A stretch of 64,000 bases of DNA. It comes from Pseudomonas mandelii. Its GTDB lineage: Bacteria > Pseudomonadota > Gammaproteobacteria > Pseudomonadales > Pseudomonadaceae. The stretch is from NCBI RefSeq assembly GCF_006438925.1, contig NZ_RCZA01000001.1, forward strand, positions 434,001 through 498,000, in the 5' to 3' direction. Positions 17,613 through 25,975 of this stretch are shown one piece after another. Within the stretch, counting starts at the first letter, position 1. Each line of letters starts with the position of its first letter. A program made the translations under genes and the position numbers. The notes beneath the pieces are model-generated. The model made no database searches and was not told the DNA's origin. It worked only from the letters and a program-made list of their open reading frames with translations.

Positions 17613-19603
17613 TGCGCTCGCCTATGAGTCGATTCCTGCTGAGCAGCGCCGCCCTGTTGGTGTTGTGCATCAGCCCGCTGTCCCAGGCCGATGACAAACC
17701 GCTGATCCAGGCCGGTAAAAAGACCCTGTTCCAACGCGTGCTGACCACACCAGGGTGCAAGATCAGCCCGACGGCGGGCGGCGCCGCAGGTGACGAACAG
17801 CCTGTGTTCAGCCGCTTTTACGTGTACGAACGTGCCCAAGCGAACAACGCCGAATGGCTGAAAGTCGGCCCCGACAGTTACGGTAAAACCATTGGCTGGT
17901 TGCCCGCCGGTTGCACCACCGACTGGAAAATGCAGCTGACGCTGGCCTTCACCAACCCGGCCAACCGCGACCGCTTGCTGTTCTTCAAGGACCGCACCAC
18001 TGTCGAAGCCATCCTTGATGCACCGGACCCGGTGAGCAAAGTTGCGCCGCTGCGGGCCAAGTTGAAAAAGGGCCAGCAAGCACCGGGTGTGCTGGCTGAA
18101 GAGCCTGAATATTTCGTCGACCTGCAAAAGCAGTTCTATCTGCTGCCGGTGCTCAGCGGCGAAGAAGTCATGACCGAAGGCGGTTTCCGCACGCGCCTGC
18201 TCAATGTCGCGTCGGTCAGCAAACCAGATGACAAGAATGCCAAGGGCGGATCTGCCAACAACGCTGCCGGCGGCAAGGAGCCCGAGGACAAAAACGCCAA
18301 CCAACTGAAGGAATTCAGTGCGGCGGTGGTGTTTGTCATCGACTCGACGATCTCGATGGACCCGTACATCGACCGCACCCGCGAGGCGATCCGCAAGGTT
18401 TATCAGAAAATCGAAGCGCAGAACCTCGGCAAGCAGGTCAAGTTCGGCATGGTGGCTTTCCGCTCCAACACCCAGGCGGTGCCGGGGCTGGAATACACCA
18501 CCAAGATGTACGCCGACCCTACCAAAGTGAAAGACAGCGCCGACTTTTTCGCCAAGATCGCCGACCTCAAACAGGCCTCCGTGTCGAGCAGCAGCTTCGA
18601 TGAGGACGCCTTTGCCGGCGTCATGGAGAGCATCGACAAGGTCGACTGGAGCCAGTTCGGCGCGCGCTACGTGGTGTTGATCACCGATGCGGGCGCCATC
18701 GAAGGTGACGACAAACTGTCGAAGACCGGTTTGAGCGCTGCACAGGTGCGTCTCGAAGCCGCCAATCCGGGCGTGGCGATTTACACCCTGCACTTGAAAA
18801 CCCCGGCCGGGGCCAAGGACCACGCCAAGGCCGAAGCGCAGTACCAGAACCTGTCGACCTACCCGGGCACCAACACCTCGCTGTATTACCCGGTGAACGC
18901 TGGCGATATTCATGAATTCGGGCGCAAGGTCGACGCACTGGCCGCCGCGATCACTACACAAGTGAAAGCCGCCTACATGGGCGAGGACGCCATCGGCAGT
19001 GCGGCGAACGCCAAGCAGGACCCGGCCGAGAAGAAAATGCTCGAAGACGCGGCGCTGATCGGCCACGCCATGCAACTCGCCTACCTCGGCGAGAAGACCA
19101 ACAGCAAGGCCCCGCCGGTGTTCAAGGCGTGGATCACCGACCGCGACCTGATCAAGCAGAACATCCCGACCACCGATGTGCGGGTGCTGCTGACCAAATC
19201 CCAGCTCAGCGACTTGAGCGATGTGATGAAGCAGATTCTCGATGCGGCCAACGAAGGCCTGATTTCACCGACGGAAATGTTCAATCGCCTGCGTTCGGTG
19301 GCGGCGACCATGGGCGCCGATCCCAATCAGCTGAAGCAGAACGGCAACGCCAAACTGGCGGACATGGGCGTGCTCGGCGAGTACCTCGAAGACCTGCCCT
19401 ATCAGAGCGAAGTGCTGAACCTGGATGAAGAGACCTGGAAGAGCTGGGACGGTCTTGCGCAAGAGAAATTCATCCGCACGCTGAACACCAAACTGCGGCA
19501 TTACCAGCGTTACAACGCGGATGTCGACCGTTGGGTCGCTTTAGCCAAGGACAGTGATGCACGGGACAACGTGTATCCCGTGCCACTGGAAATGATGCCT
19601 TAA
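17612..19603 (+). CDS. Exported vWA-domain protein (T6SS PpkA C-terminus-like)
   Basis: A 663-residue protein with a Sec signal peptide (about 1-25, ending LSQA). The N-terminal SH3-like region (about 30-100) has WLKVG and IGWLPAG motifs. A von Willebrand A domain begins near residue 238, with its metal-site loop DSTIS at 244-248, a D-x-T-x-S variant of the usual DxSxS. A helical region of about 220 residues ends the protein. The vWA type resembles the C-terminal domain of PpkA kinases of type VI secretion, but no kinase domain is present. Start at 17612 by TGATG coupling to the previous stop. An ATG at 17624 is an alternative. Confidence 0.8.
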   Translation: MRSPMSRFLLSSAALLVLCISPLSQADDKPLIQAGKKTLFQRVLTTPGCKISPTAGGAAGDEQPVFSRFYVYERAQANNAEWLKVGPDSYGKTIGWLPAGCTTDWKMQLTLAFTNPANRDRLLFFKDRTTVEAILDAPDPVSKVAPLRAKLKKGQQAPGVLAEEPEYFVDLQKQFYLLPVLSGEEVMTEGGFRTRLLNVASVSKPDDKNAKGGSANNAAGGKEPEDKNANQLKEFSAAVVFVIDSTISMDPYIDRTREAIRKVYQKIEAQNLGKQVKFGMVAFRSNTQAVPGLEYTTKMYADPTKVKDSADFFAKIADLKQASVSSSSFDEDAFAGVMESIDKVDWSQFGARYVVLITDAGAIEGDDKLSKTGLSAAQVRLEAANPGVAIYTLHLKTPAGAKDHAKAEAQYQNLSTYPGTNTSLYYPVNAGDIHEFGRKVDALAAAITTQVKAAYMGEDAIGSAANAKQDPAEKKMLEDAALIGHAMQLAYLGEKTNSKAPPVFKAWITDRDLIKQNIPTTDVRVLLTKSQLSDLSDVMKQILDAANEGLISPTEMFNRLRSVAATMGADPNQLKQNGNAKLADMGVLGEYLEDLPYQSEVLNLDEETWKSWDGLAQEKFIRTLNTKLRHYQRYNADVDRWVALAKDSDARDNVYPVPLEMMP

Positions 19604-19613
19604 CGAGACGCCG

Positions 19614-20315
19614 ATGCTCGATATCAAGAACCTGCTGGTGCGCCGTGGTGAAGGCGCACAGGCTCATCACGTGCGACTGCCGCACTTGCAGGTCGGTGCC
19701 GGAGAAATCCTCGCCATCACCGGCGAGAGCGGCAGCGGCAAAAGCACGTTGCTCGAAGCCATCGGCCTGTTGCTCGCGCCGATTGAACTCGAGCGCTTTC
19801 GCCTGGGCGCGGCGCACGCTCAAGACATTGCCCAACTGCTGGCCACTGACGACCAGCCGGCGCTTGCAACCGTGCGTTCACGGCACTTGGGATTCATTTT
19901 GCAGAGCGGCGGCTTGCTGCCGTTCCTGAGCGTGCGGGATAACATCAGCCTGCCGCGCCGGTTGCTCGGGATGCCGGCAAAGAGCGAGCACATCGACCAT
20001 GCGGTTGACGTGTTGCGCCTGCAAGGGTTGCTGGATAAACAACCCCAGGCCTTGTCGATCGGCGAGCGTCAGCGCGTTGCCTGCGTGCGCGCCATTGCCC
20101 ATGAACCGCTGTTGCTGTTGGCCGACGAGCCGACCGCCGCGCTCGACCCCCACAGCGCCCGGCGCTTGTTCGAGTTGCTATTGAGCCTGGTGTCGAGCAT
20201 GGGCCTGAGCGCGCTCGTTGTGTCCCATGACTGGGCCTTGCTGAAAGATTTCGGCTTGCCGCGACTCGGCGCCATCAGCCGTCAGGGAGAGACACTGTTT
20301 GAACCGATGGACTGA
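19614..20315 (+). CDS. ABC transporter ATP-binding protein (MacB/LolD-like)
   Basis: A 233-residue ABC ATPase with Walker A GESGSGKST (37-45), Q-loop at Gln97 (FILQSGG), signature LSIGERQR (147-154) and Walker B LLLLADEP (166-173). The signature has SIGE in place of SGGQ, a divergence seen in some type VII ABC systems. It pairs with the FtsX-type permease that overlaps it by 17 bp. By family, such pairs (LolCDE, MacB, FtsEX) do mechanical work across the periplasm and do not move solutes through a channel. The cargo or partner is unknown, and the cluster's lipoproteins are obvious candidates. Confidence 0.9.
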   Translation: MLDIKNLLVRRGEGAQAHHVRLPHLQVGAGEILAITGESGSGKSTLLEAIGLLLAPIELERFRLGAAHAQDIAQLLATDDQPALATVRSRHLGFILQSGGLLPFLSVRDNISLPRRLLGMPAKSEHIDHAVDVLRLQGLLDKQPQALSIGERQRVACVRAIAHEPLLLLADEPTAALDPHSARRLFELLLSLVSSMGLSALVVSHDWALLKDFGLPRLGAISRQGETLFEPMD

Positions 20316-21522
20316 TCGCTTGCGCCTGCTGGGCTCACTGGCGCTGCAAGACCTCTGGCACGACCGCAAGGTCTCGCTGTGCATCGCCGCGTCCCTGGTG
20401 GCGGTGATTGCGCCGTTGTTGCTGCTGTTCGGGCTCAAGCACGGGGTGGTCAGCCAGTTGCAGGACGAACTGCTGCGCGACCCGCGCAACCTTGAAGTGA
20501 AGATGCTCAGCAACGGCAACTACGACACGGCCTGGATCGAGCGTTTGCGCCTGCGCCCCGAAACCGGTTTTGCCCTCGGCCAGACGCGTTCGCTCAATAC
20601 CCAGGCTGACCTGCTGATCGGCATGCAACGGTTTGTCGAAGGCGCGGAAATCATTGCCACGCAACCGGGCGACCCACAACTGAACCTGGCGTCGCTTACC
20701 CCCGTTGGCAATCAAGTGATCCTCAGCGCCAGCGCCGCGCAGCGCTTGCAGGCCAAGGTCGGCGACAGTGTGCAGCTGCGAGCCTTGCGCCGTCTGGAAG
20801 GTGTTAACGAGCGCGGCGAAATGACACTGACAGTGCTGGCGGTGCTCGACGGCGCCCGCTTCGGCCGCGCGGCCGGGTTTGTCGCCCCGCCGCTGCTGCT
20901 GGATCTGGAGCGCTTTCGCGACGGTTATCAGGTCAGGGCGTTCGGCGTTATCACCGGCAAGCCTCTGGGCGATCTGCAACCGCTGTACGCCCGCGCCCGC
21001 GTCTATGCGCGCGACATCGATCAGGTCGCGCCGCTGGAGCACTGGCTCAACGAACAACACATCGAAACCTCAAGCCGGCTGGCCGACATCGACAACGTCA
21101 AAGCCATCAACCATGTGCTGGGGCTGATCTTCGGCGTGATCGCTGTGGCCGCACTGATCGGCTGCGTGGCGTCGATGGTCGGCGCATTCCTGGCCAACAT
21201 CGACCGCAAGCGCAAAAGCCTGGCGGTCTTGCGTCTGCTGGGTTTCAAGCGCAGGGCCGTCGGCGGTTTCGTGGTCCTGCAGGCGTTGGTGCTGAGCCTT
21301 GCGGGCTACGTCGGCGGGCTGGGGTTTTATGCCGTCGGCAGCCATTTATTCGACTACTTGCTCGGCAGCAGCCAGGCCACCGGCACCTTCGTTTGCCACA
21401 TCACTGTCTGGCATGGCCTTGCCGCCCTGCTCCTGACTTTTTTGGTCGCTGCATTGGTGGCCGTGATCGGTGCCCTGCGAGCCATCAACATCCAACCTGC
21501 GGAGAGTCTGCGTGAGCTATAA
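20299..21522 (+). CDS. FtsX/MacB-type ABC transporter permease
   Basis: A 407-residue permease with the four-helix type VII topology: one helix near the N terminus (about 27-46), a large periplasmic domain of roughly 220 residues, and three helices in the C-terminal third (about 270-300, 325-350 and 370-398). The FtsX-like C-terminal motif (NIDRKRKSLAVLRLLGFKRR) is visible. It overlaps the ATPase gene by 17 bp and its stop overlaps the GTG start of the next gene by 11 bp, so it is translated with both. Confidence 0.88.
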   Translation: MNRWTDRLRLLGSLALQDLWHDRKVSLCIAASLVAVIAPLLLLFGLKHGVVSQLQDELLRDPRNLEVKMLSNGNYDTAWIERLRLRPETGFALGQTRSLNTQADLLIGMQRFVEGAEIIATQPGDPQLNLASLTPVGNQVILSASAAQRLQAKVGDSVQLRALRRLEGVNERGEMTLTVLAVLDGARFGRAAGFVAPPLLLDLERFRDGYQVRAFGVITGKPLGDLQPLYARARVYARDIDQVAPLEHWLNEQHIETSSRLADIDNVKAINHVLGLIFGVIAVAALIGCVASMVGAFLANIDRKRKSLAVLRLLGFKRRAVGGFVVLQALVLSLAGYVGGLGFYAVGSHLFDYLLGSSQATGTFVCHITVWHGLAALLLTFLVAALVAVIGALRAINIQPAESLREL

Positions 21523-23056
21523 ACGTTTTGGCTTGCTGTTGCCCCTGAGCCTCGGCTACCTGCTCGACGCCTCGGCGGCGGGCTGGGAGGAGAAGTTTTA
21601 CAACCCGATGCCGGACGCCGCCGACGTGGTGTTGCCGATGCCCTGCGAAGGCTCGATGGTATTTCGCAAGGTGTTTATTCCGGTGGCCGGGCCGCTCGAC
21701 GATTACCCGATCAATATTGGTCAGGACGGCGCGGAGTATGGCTACGTCGAACAGACCCGCCCGACCTTTATCGCCGGCAGTTTTACCGGGGCCAAGAACG
21801 ACAAGTCCCGCTACTACCTGATGGCCAAATACGAAATGAGTCAGTTGCAATACGCTGCGCTGACCGAAGCAACCTGCCCCACCGCCGCCACCAAAATGCG
21901 CGTGCCGCAAACCGCAGTGAGCTGGGTACAAGCCATCGACGCCGCCGACAAGTACAACCTGTGGCTGCGCAAAAACGCCGCCGACAAGTTGCCCAAGGAA
22001 GACGGCGCACAGGGTTTCCTGCGCCTGCCGACTGAAGTCGAGTGGGAGTTTGCCGCGCGCGGCGGGCTGGAAGTCGGTGCCGCGGAATTCCGTGATACAC
22101 ACTACCCGATGCCGGACGGCATCAACGCCTACGAGTGGTTCGCCGGGGCGCAATCGTCCAACGGCAAAGTGCAGTTATCCGGCCTGCAAAAGCCCAACCC
22201 GCTGGGTCTGCACGACATGCTCGGCAACGTCGACGAAATGATGTTCGAGCCGTTTCGCCTGAACAAACTTGATCGCCAGCACGGTCAGGCCGGCGGCTAT
22301 GTGGTCCGTGGCGGCAACTACCTGACCGCCCAGGCCGACCTGCGCACGGCGTTGCGCAAGGAAGAGCCGTATTACAACGCCGACGGCCAGGTGAAAAACA
22401 AAACCACCGGCCTGCGCCTGGTCATGGTGTCGCCGACCCTGACGTCTCGCGAACGGGTCGCCAGCATCGAAAGCAGCTGGAAAAAACTCGGCACCGGCAG
22501 CAAGGAAGCCGAATCCGCCGACAAAGGCACGGTGCAATCCCTGAACAGCCTGGCCTCGGGCGTCGAAGACAAAGCCCTCAAGGAAAAACTCAAGGCCCTG
22601 GAGAACCAGCTGCGCGCCAGCAACCAGCAGCAGGAAGAAACCCGCGACCAGGCGATTCGCGCCAGCCTCAACCTGGGCGCATTCCTGTGCACCAAGATGC
22701 TCGACGACGGCCAGTACGTGGACTTCCTGCAAAAGAACTACAAGCTCAACTGCGAAAGCGCGGACAAAGACGCCAGTTGCGACATGCGCAAAGGCAAGCT
22801 CGACGAGCAGAAGGATCGCCTGCACAAACTCAGCCGTTACTACGCCAGCAGTCTGGTGGAATCGGCGACCTTGTACGGCCAGCCATTGCTTGAAACGCAA
22901 GTCCCGGTGATGGAAGAAATCATCACCCGCAACAAACAGCTGCAAGACCTCAAACCTTACTTGCGCACCCACTGGGCCAATCAGAAGGCGTTCCTGCAAA
23001 AGCAGAAGATCGACACTGAAGCCTGGCTGAACAGCTGCAAAACCGTTACTCAATAA
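21512..23056 (+). CDS. Exported FGE-fold (SUMF1-like) protein without catalytic cysteines
   Basis: A 514-residue protein translated from a GTG at 21512 with GGAGAG 5 nt upstream. A signal peptide covers about residues 1-23. Residues about 75-310 match the formylglycine-generating-enzyme fold: FIAGSF, RLPTEVEWEFAARGG, NPLGLHDMLGNVDEM, VVRGGNY (264-270) and GLRLVMV. The two cysteines that follow RGGSF in active FGE are replaced by Thr272 and Leu277, so sulfatase activation is unlikely and a binding role is inferred. The C-terminal 190 residues form a coiled coil and a Cys-containing helical tail. Confidence 0.85.
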   Translation: MSYKRFGLLLPLSLGYLLDASAAGWEEKFYNPMPDAADVVLPMPCEGSMVFRKVFIPVAGPLDDYPINIGQDGAEYGYVEQTRPTFIAGSFTGAKNDKSRYYLMAKYEMSQLQYAALTEATCPTAATKMRVPQTAVSWVQAIDAADKYNLWLRKNAADKLPKEDGAQGFLRLPTEVEWEFAARGGLEVGAAEFRDTHYPMPDGINAYEWFAGAQSSNGKVQLSGLQKPNPLGLHDMLGNVDEMMFEPFRLNKLDRQHGQAGGYVVRGGNYLTAQADLRTALRKEEPYYNADGQVKNKTTGLRLVMVSPTLTSRERVASIESSWKKLGTGSKEAESADKGTVQSLNSLASGVEDKALKEKLKALENQLRASNQQQEETRDQAIRASLNLGAFLCTKMLDDGQYVDFLQKNYKLNCESADKDASCDMRKGKLDEQKDRLHKLSRYYASSLVESATLYGQPLLETQVPVMEEIITRNKQLQDLKPYLRTHWANQKAFLQKQKIDTEAWLNSCKTVTQ

Positions 23057-23103
23057 CTCACCTTAATAACAACACGTCAACACCGTCACCGAGGAGTTTC
23101 ACC

Positions 23104-23838
23104 ATGTCGCGCAGCCTTTGGACTCGCTTCAAGCTACAGATCGCTTTCGTACTGGCCGGCAGCCTGCTGCTGACCGGTTGCGCCAACACCGGTAGCTCCA
23201 TGCTCGGCGACAACGAGGGGGCCGACCCGCGCCTGACCCAGGGCCAAGATTCAGAGTTCTTCAGCAAGTCCGGCTATCAGGCCTGCGCCATGGGCGCCGG
23301 TGTCGGCATCCTCGCTTGCGCGCTGTCCAACAGCAACAACAAAGCCGTGTGCGCCGTCGCCGCCGGTATTACCGCGTGCGGCGTGGCCATGGGTGCGAAC
23401 TACTATCTGGATCAGCGTCGCAGCGAATACGCCGACACCACCACCCGCTTGGCTAAAATGAACAGCGACGTCGAACAAGACACCCAGAACGTGATCGCCC
23501 GTACCGCGACCGCTCAGCAAGTGATCAAGGATGACCAGGCGCAAATCGCCCAGATCAAAAAGGACATCGCCAACAAGAAAGTCGACAAGGCCAAGGCCCA
23601 GGTGCAAATCGCCGAGATCGATTCGAACATCGCACGCCTGCGTAAAGACCTCGGCAACATGCGCATCAAAGTCACCGAGTACACCAAAGTGGCAGACGCC
23701 GAGCGTGCACAAGGCGCCGCCGGCGCCGAGATCAAGCAGGTGGACATGAACATTATGAAAATGAACCAGAAAGTCGCCGCCCTGCAGAAGGAAGTCGACG
23801 GTCTGTACAGCCAACGCTCTGCAATCACCCTGGGCTAA
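23104..23838 (+). CDS. Coiled-coil lipoprotein with a glycine-rich hydrophobic segment
   Basis: A 244-residue predicted lipoprotein with lipobox LLTGC (Cys26). After it comes a Gly/Ala-rich hydrophobic stretch with four cysteines (about residues 60-100, ACAMGAGVGILACAL), resembling a glycine zipper. A long coiled coil (about 105-235, with VIKDDQAQIAQIKKDI) follows. The residue after the cysteine is Ala, which favours the outer membrane. No named family. It follows the FGE-like gene by 47 bp and precedes a second coiled-coil lipoprotein by 4 bp. The pair may form an outer-membrane end of the Srf apparatus. Confidence 0.75.
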   Translation: MSRSLWTRFKLQIAFVLAGSLLLTGCANTGSSMLGDNEGADPRLTQGQDSEFFSKSGYQACAMGAGVGILACALSNSNNKAVCAVAAGITACGVAMGANYYLDQRRSEYADTTTRLAKMNSDVEQDTQNVIARTATAQQVIKDDQAQIAQIKKDIANKKVDKAKAQVQIAEIDSNIARLRKDLGNMRIKVTEYTKVADAERAQGAAGAEIKQVDMNIMKMNQKVAALQKEVDGLYSQRSAITLG

Positions 23839-23842
23839 GCAC

Positions 23843-24349
23843 ATGACGCTACGACAACTGGCGGTCCTCACCGCCGTCCTGGCCTTGAGCGGTTGCGCGA
23901 CCAAGCCGGGCGAATGCGATGCGACCAATCGCGACAGCAGCATGCTGACCAAGATGAACTGCGACTACTCCGGTGGCTACAGCGATCAGGTCAAGCAGAA
24001 GGAACTGGCCCTGAGCGAGTCCCGTCAGCAAAACGCAATGTTCCGTCAGGTGTACGAGAACATTCAGGCCCAGCAGCTGAGCACCAAAACCGACCTGGCC
24101 AGCCAGCAGAAATCCCAGGCGGCGCTGAATCAGTCGCTGGGGCAGCTGCTGACCTCGCTCAAAGCACGGCATGGCAATGAAAGCCAGGTGCAGAAGCAGA
24201 TTGCCGGGCTTGAGCAGCAACTCAAGGCTTCGCAGGCTGCGCCAACGACCAAAGCCACTCCAGCGACGCTGAAGGCCAAGCAGGAAGAGCTGAAGGCGTT
24301 GCAGAAGAAGGTCAATCAGCTGCAATTCAGCCTCGGCTACGAAGAGTAA
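23843..24349 (+). CDS. Second coiled-coil lipoprotein
   Basis: A 168-residue predicted lipoprotein with lipobox LSGC (Cys18) followed by a short Cys-containing segment (GECDATNRDSSMLTKMNCDY). The rest is coiled coil rich in Gln and Lys (AQQLSTKTDLASQQKSQ, then LKALQKKVNQLQFSLGY). The second residue after the cysteine is Thr, so no inner-membrane retention signal is seen. It starts 4 bp after the first lipoprotein gene, so the two are cotranslated. No named family. Confidence 0.75.
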   Translation: MTLRQLAVLTAVLALSGCATKPGECDATNRDSSMLTKMNCDYSGGYSDQVKQKELALSESRQQNAMFRQVYENIQAQQLSTKTDLASQQKSQAALNQSLGQLLTSLKARHGNESQVQKQIAGLEQQLKASQAAPTTKATPATLKAKQEELKALQKKVNQLQFSLGYEE

Positions 24350-24358
24350 CTTTTCACC

Positions 24359-24394
24359 CCGCAGGCCTCCTGATGGAGGCCTGCACTTTTTTCA
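24359..24394 (+). terminator. Strong terminator inside the Srf cluster
   Basis: Perfect ten-base arms gcaggcctcc / ggaggcctgc around a TGAT loop followed by acttttttc, 10 bp after the second lipoprotein stop and 23 bp before the last vWA gene. The last gene must depend on readthrough or its own promoter. Confidence 0.8.
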
Positions 24395-24406
24395 GGAATC
24401 GTCGTC

Positions 24407-25837
24407 ATGCAGCGGGTCATCAGGGATGCGCAAGCCACACCGGAGGGGATGAGTGCGCTGCAAGCCAAAGTCGCCCTCATCCAGAAACACTTTCCGCCGA
24501 CCGTCGCCAGCCTTTTTGCCATCCCGCGGATGGGCAGCGGCGACGTGCTGGAATGGTGGACCGAACTGGGTGGGCAACCTACGCCCTACGCTGACCTCAA
24601 CGAGGACGCGCAACGACGTTTGCTGGAAACCTATGAAGTGCGCCAGACGTCCCTCGGACAGCTGGCGGACGAACTGCAAAGACGCGGTCAACCGACGGAA
24701 GCCGAAGACCTGCGCAGCCTGCTCGGCACACCGGAGCTGGACAAACTCTACAGCCTCAACGGTGAGCCATTGGTGGTGCGCTGGAACCAGCGCCCGCCCA
24801 AACCGATCGTACCGCCGGTTGTTCCGCTGGTGCCGGTTGTTCCGCCATCGCGTCGTGGCTGGTGGATCGCGGCGGCCTTGCTCGCGTTGTTGTTGCTGCT
24901 TCTGGCGCTGTGGCTTTGGTGGTTCTTGCACCGTGAGCCGGTTGTCGTGGCTCCACCGGTTGCGCCGGTTGCGCCCGTGGTGACGCCCGCCGAGAAACCG
25001 GTTGAGCCTGTTCCCGAGCCTGTCGTGGAACCGGAACCTGCTCCGGAACCAGAGCCCGTGCCCGAACCAGCACCAGTGCCGGCACCCAAGCCGGTCCCAC
25101 CACCAAAACCGGTCGTGGCCGCGCCGCCACCACCACCGCCGCCACCTCCAGCCCCGACGCTGGACAACTACGCATGCCGCAAAAAAGCGCCTGATGCCGT
25201 GCCCCCGCAATTTGTGGTAGTACTCGACACCTCGGGCTCGATGGACTTGAACATCAAGTCGGTGAAAGCCGACGAGGACTGGTTCTTCGGCAATGAGATG
25301 AACAAGTACCTGGACCCGAACCGCACCATGCAGATCTTCGCCAAGCCCAGCCGCATGGACGTCGCCAAGGACTCGCTGGCCGGCATGATCAATGGACTGG
25401 ACCCGAAGATCAACACGCGCCTGATCACCTTCGCCGGTTGCGAAAGAACACCGGACCAGGGCGTGTTCAAGTTTGGCGATCGTCAGCGGTTGATCAACGG
25501 GATTCGCGGTCTGGTTCCCGACGACGGCACCCCGCTGGCCGACAGCCTGGCCTACGCCGCCAGCACGGTCGACGGACGCAATAACGATGCAGTGATCGTG
25601 ATGTTTGTCGACGGTGAGGACGGTTGTCAGAAAGACGCTTGCGCGGTGTCCCGCCGAATCGCCAAGGAACAGCCGCGCCTGCGGGTCAACGTGGTGAAAA
25701 TCGGTGCCGGTGGCCCGTCACGTTGCATCGCTGAAAACACCGGTGGCCGGGTTTACAACAGCACCAATGCGGCGGAGCTGGGTAGCCAGCTGAAACAGGC
25801 AACCAAGGAAGTGTCCAGCAATGCCAAGTGCAACTGA
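24407..25837 (+). CDS. Membrane-anchored vWA protein with SrfA-like N-terminal domain
   Basis: A 476-residue protein, last of the Srf cluster. Residues about 37-126 resemble the SrfA-like N-terminal domain (FAIPRMGSGDVLEWW, then KLYSLNGEPLVVRW). A Trp-rich transmembrane helix (about 151-173) is followed by a Pro/Glu/Val spacer of about 75 residues ending in a run of nine prolines, and a canonical vWA domain (about 267-465) with DTSGS (274-278), GTPLADS and FVDGED. The vWA domain is therefore periplasmic and held away from the membrane by the proline arm. Six cysteines in the vWA part may form disulfides. Confidence 0.82.
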   Translation: MQRVIRDAQATPEGMSALQAKVALIQKHFPPTVASLFAIPRMGSGDVLEWWTELGGQPTPYADLNEDAQRRLLETYEVRQTSLGQLADELQRRGQPTEAEDLRSLLGTPELDKLYSLNGEPLVVRWNQRPPKPIVPPVVPLVPVVPPSRRGWWIAAALLALLLLLLALWLWWFLHREPVVVAPPVAPVAPVVTPAEKPVEPVPEPVVEPEPAPEPEPVPEPAPVPAPKPVPPPKPVVAAPPPPPPPPPAPTLDNYACRKKAPDAVPPQFVVVLDTSGSMDLNIKSVKADEDWFFGNEMNKYLDPNRTMQIFAKPSRMDVAKDSLAGMINGLDPKINTRLITFAGCERTPDQGVFKFGDRQRLINGIRGLVPDDGTPLADSLAYAASTVDGRNNDAVIVMFVDGEDGCQKDACAVSRRIAKEQPRLRVNVVKIGAGGPSRCIAENTGGRVYNSTNAAELGSQLKQATKEVSSNAKCN

Positions 25838-25870
25838 CTTGGGAACAGATCCTGAATTGAGGTGACCCCA

Positions 25871-25958
25871 TCGCGAGCAGGCTCGCTCCCACACTGGATT
25901 TGTGATCGACACAAAACCCTGTGGGAGCGAGCCGGCTCCGGGCGGCGTTCCGACGATA
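25871..25958. repeat. REP pair, family A with a hybrid right half
   Basis: The left unit is the standard GCGAGCAGGCTCGCTCCCAC. The right unit begins GTGGGAGCGAGCCGGCTC and then switches to CGGGCGGCGTTCCGACGAT, the variant also found at 56391-56510. Confidence 0.85.
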
Positions 25959-25975
25959 GCTATTTCAGAGGCGCC

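Noticed and set aside
17534..19075. Minus-strand frame of 513 codons
   Set aside because: Antisense to the exported vWA gene, and codon pattern is that of a mirror frame.
9407..25837. Type VI secretion locus
   Set aside because: vWA, FGE-fold and PpkA-like features suggested it, but there is no TssB/C, TssK, TssM, ClpV, Hcp or VgrG.
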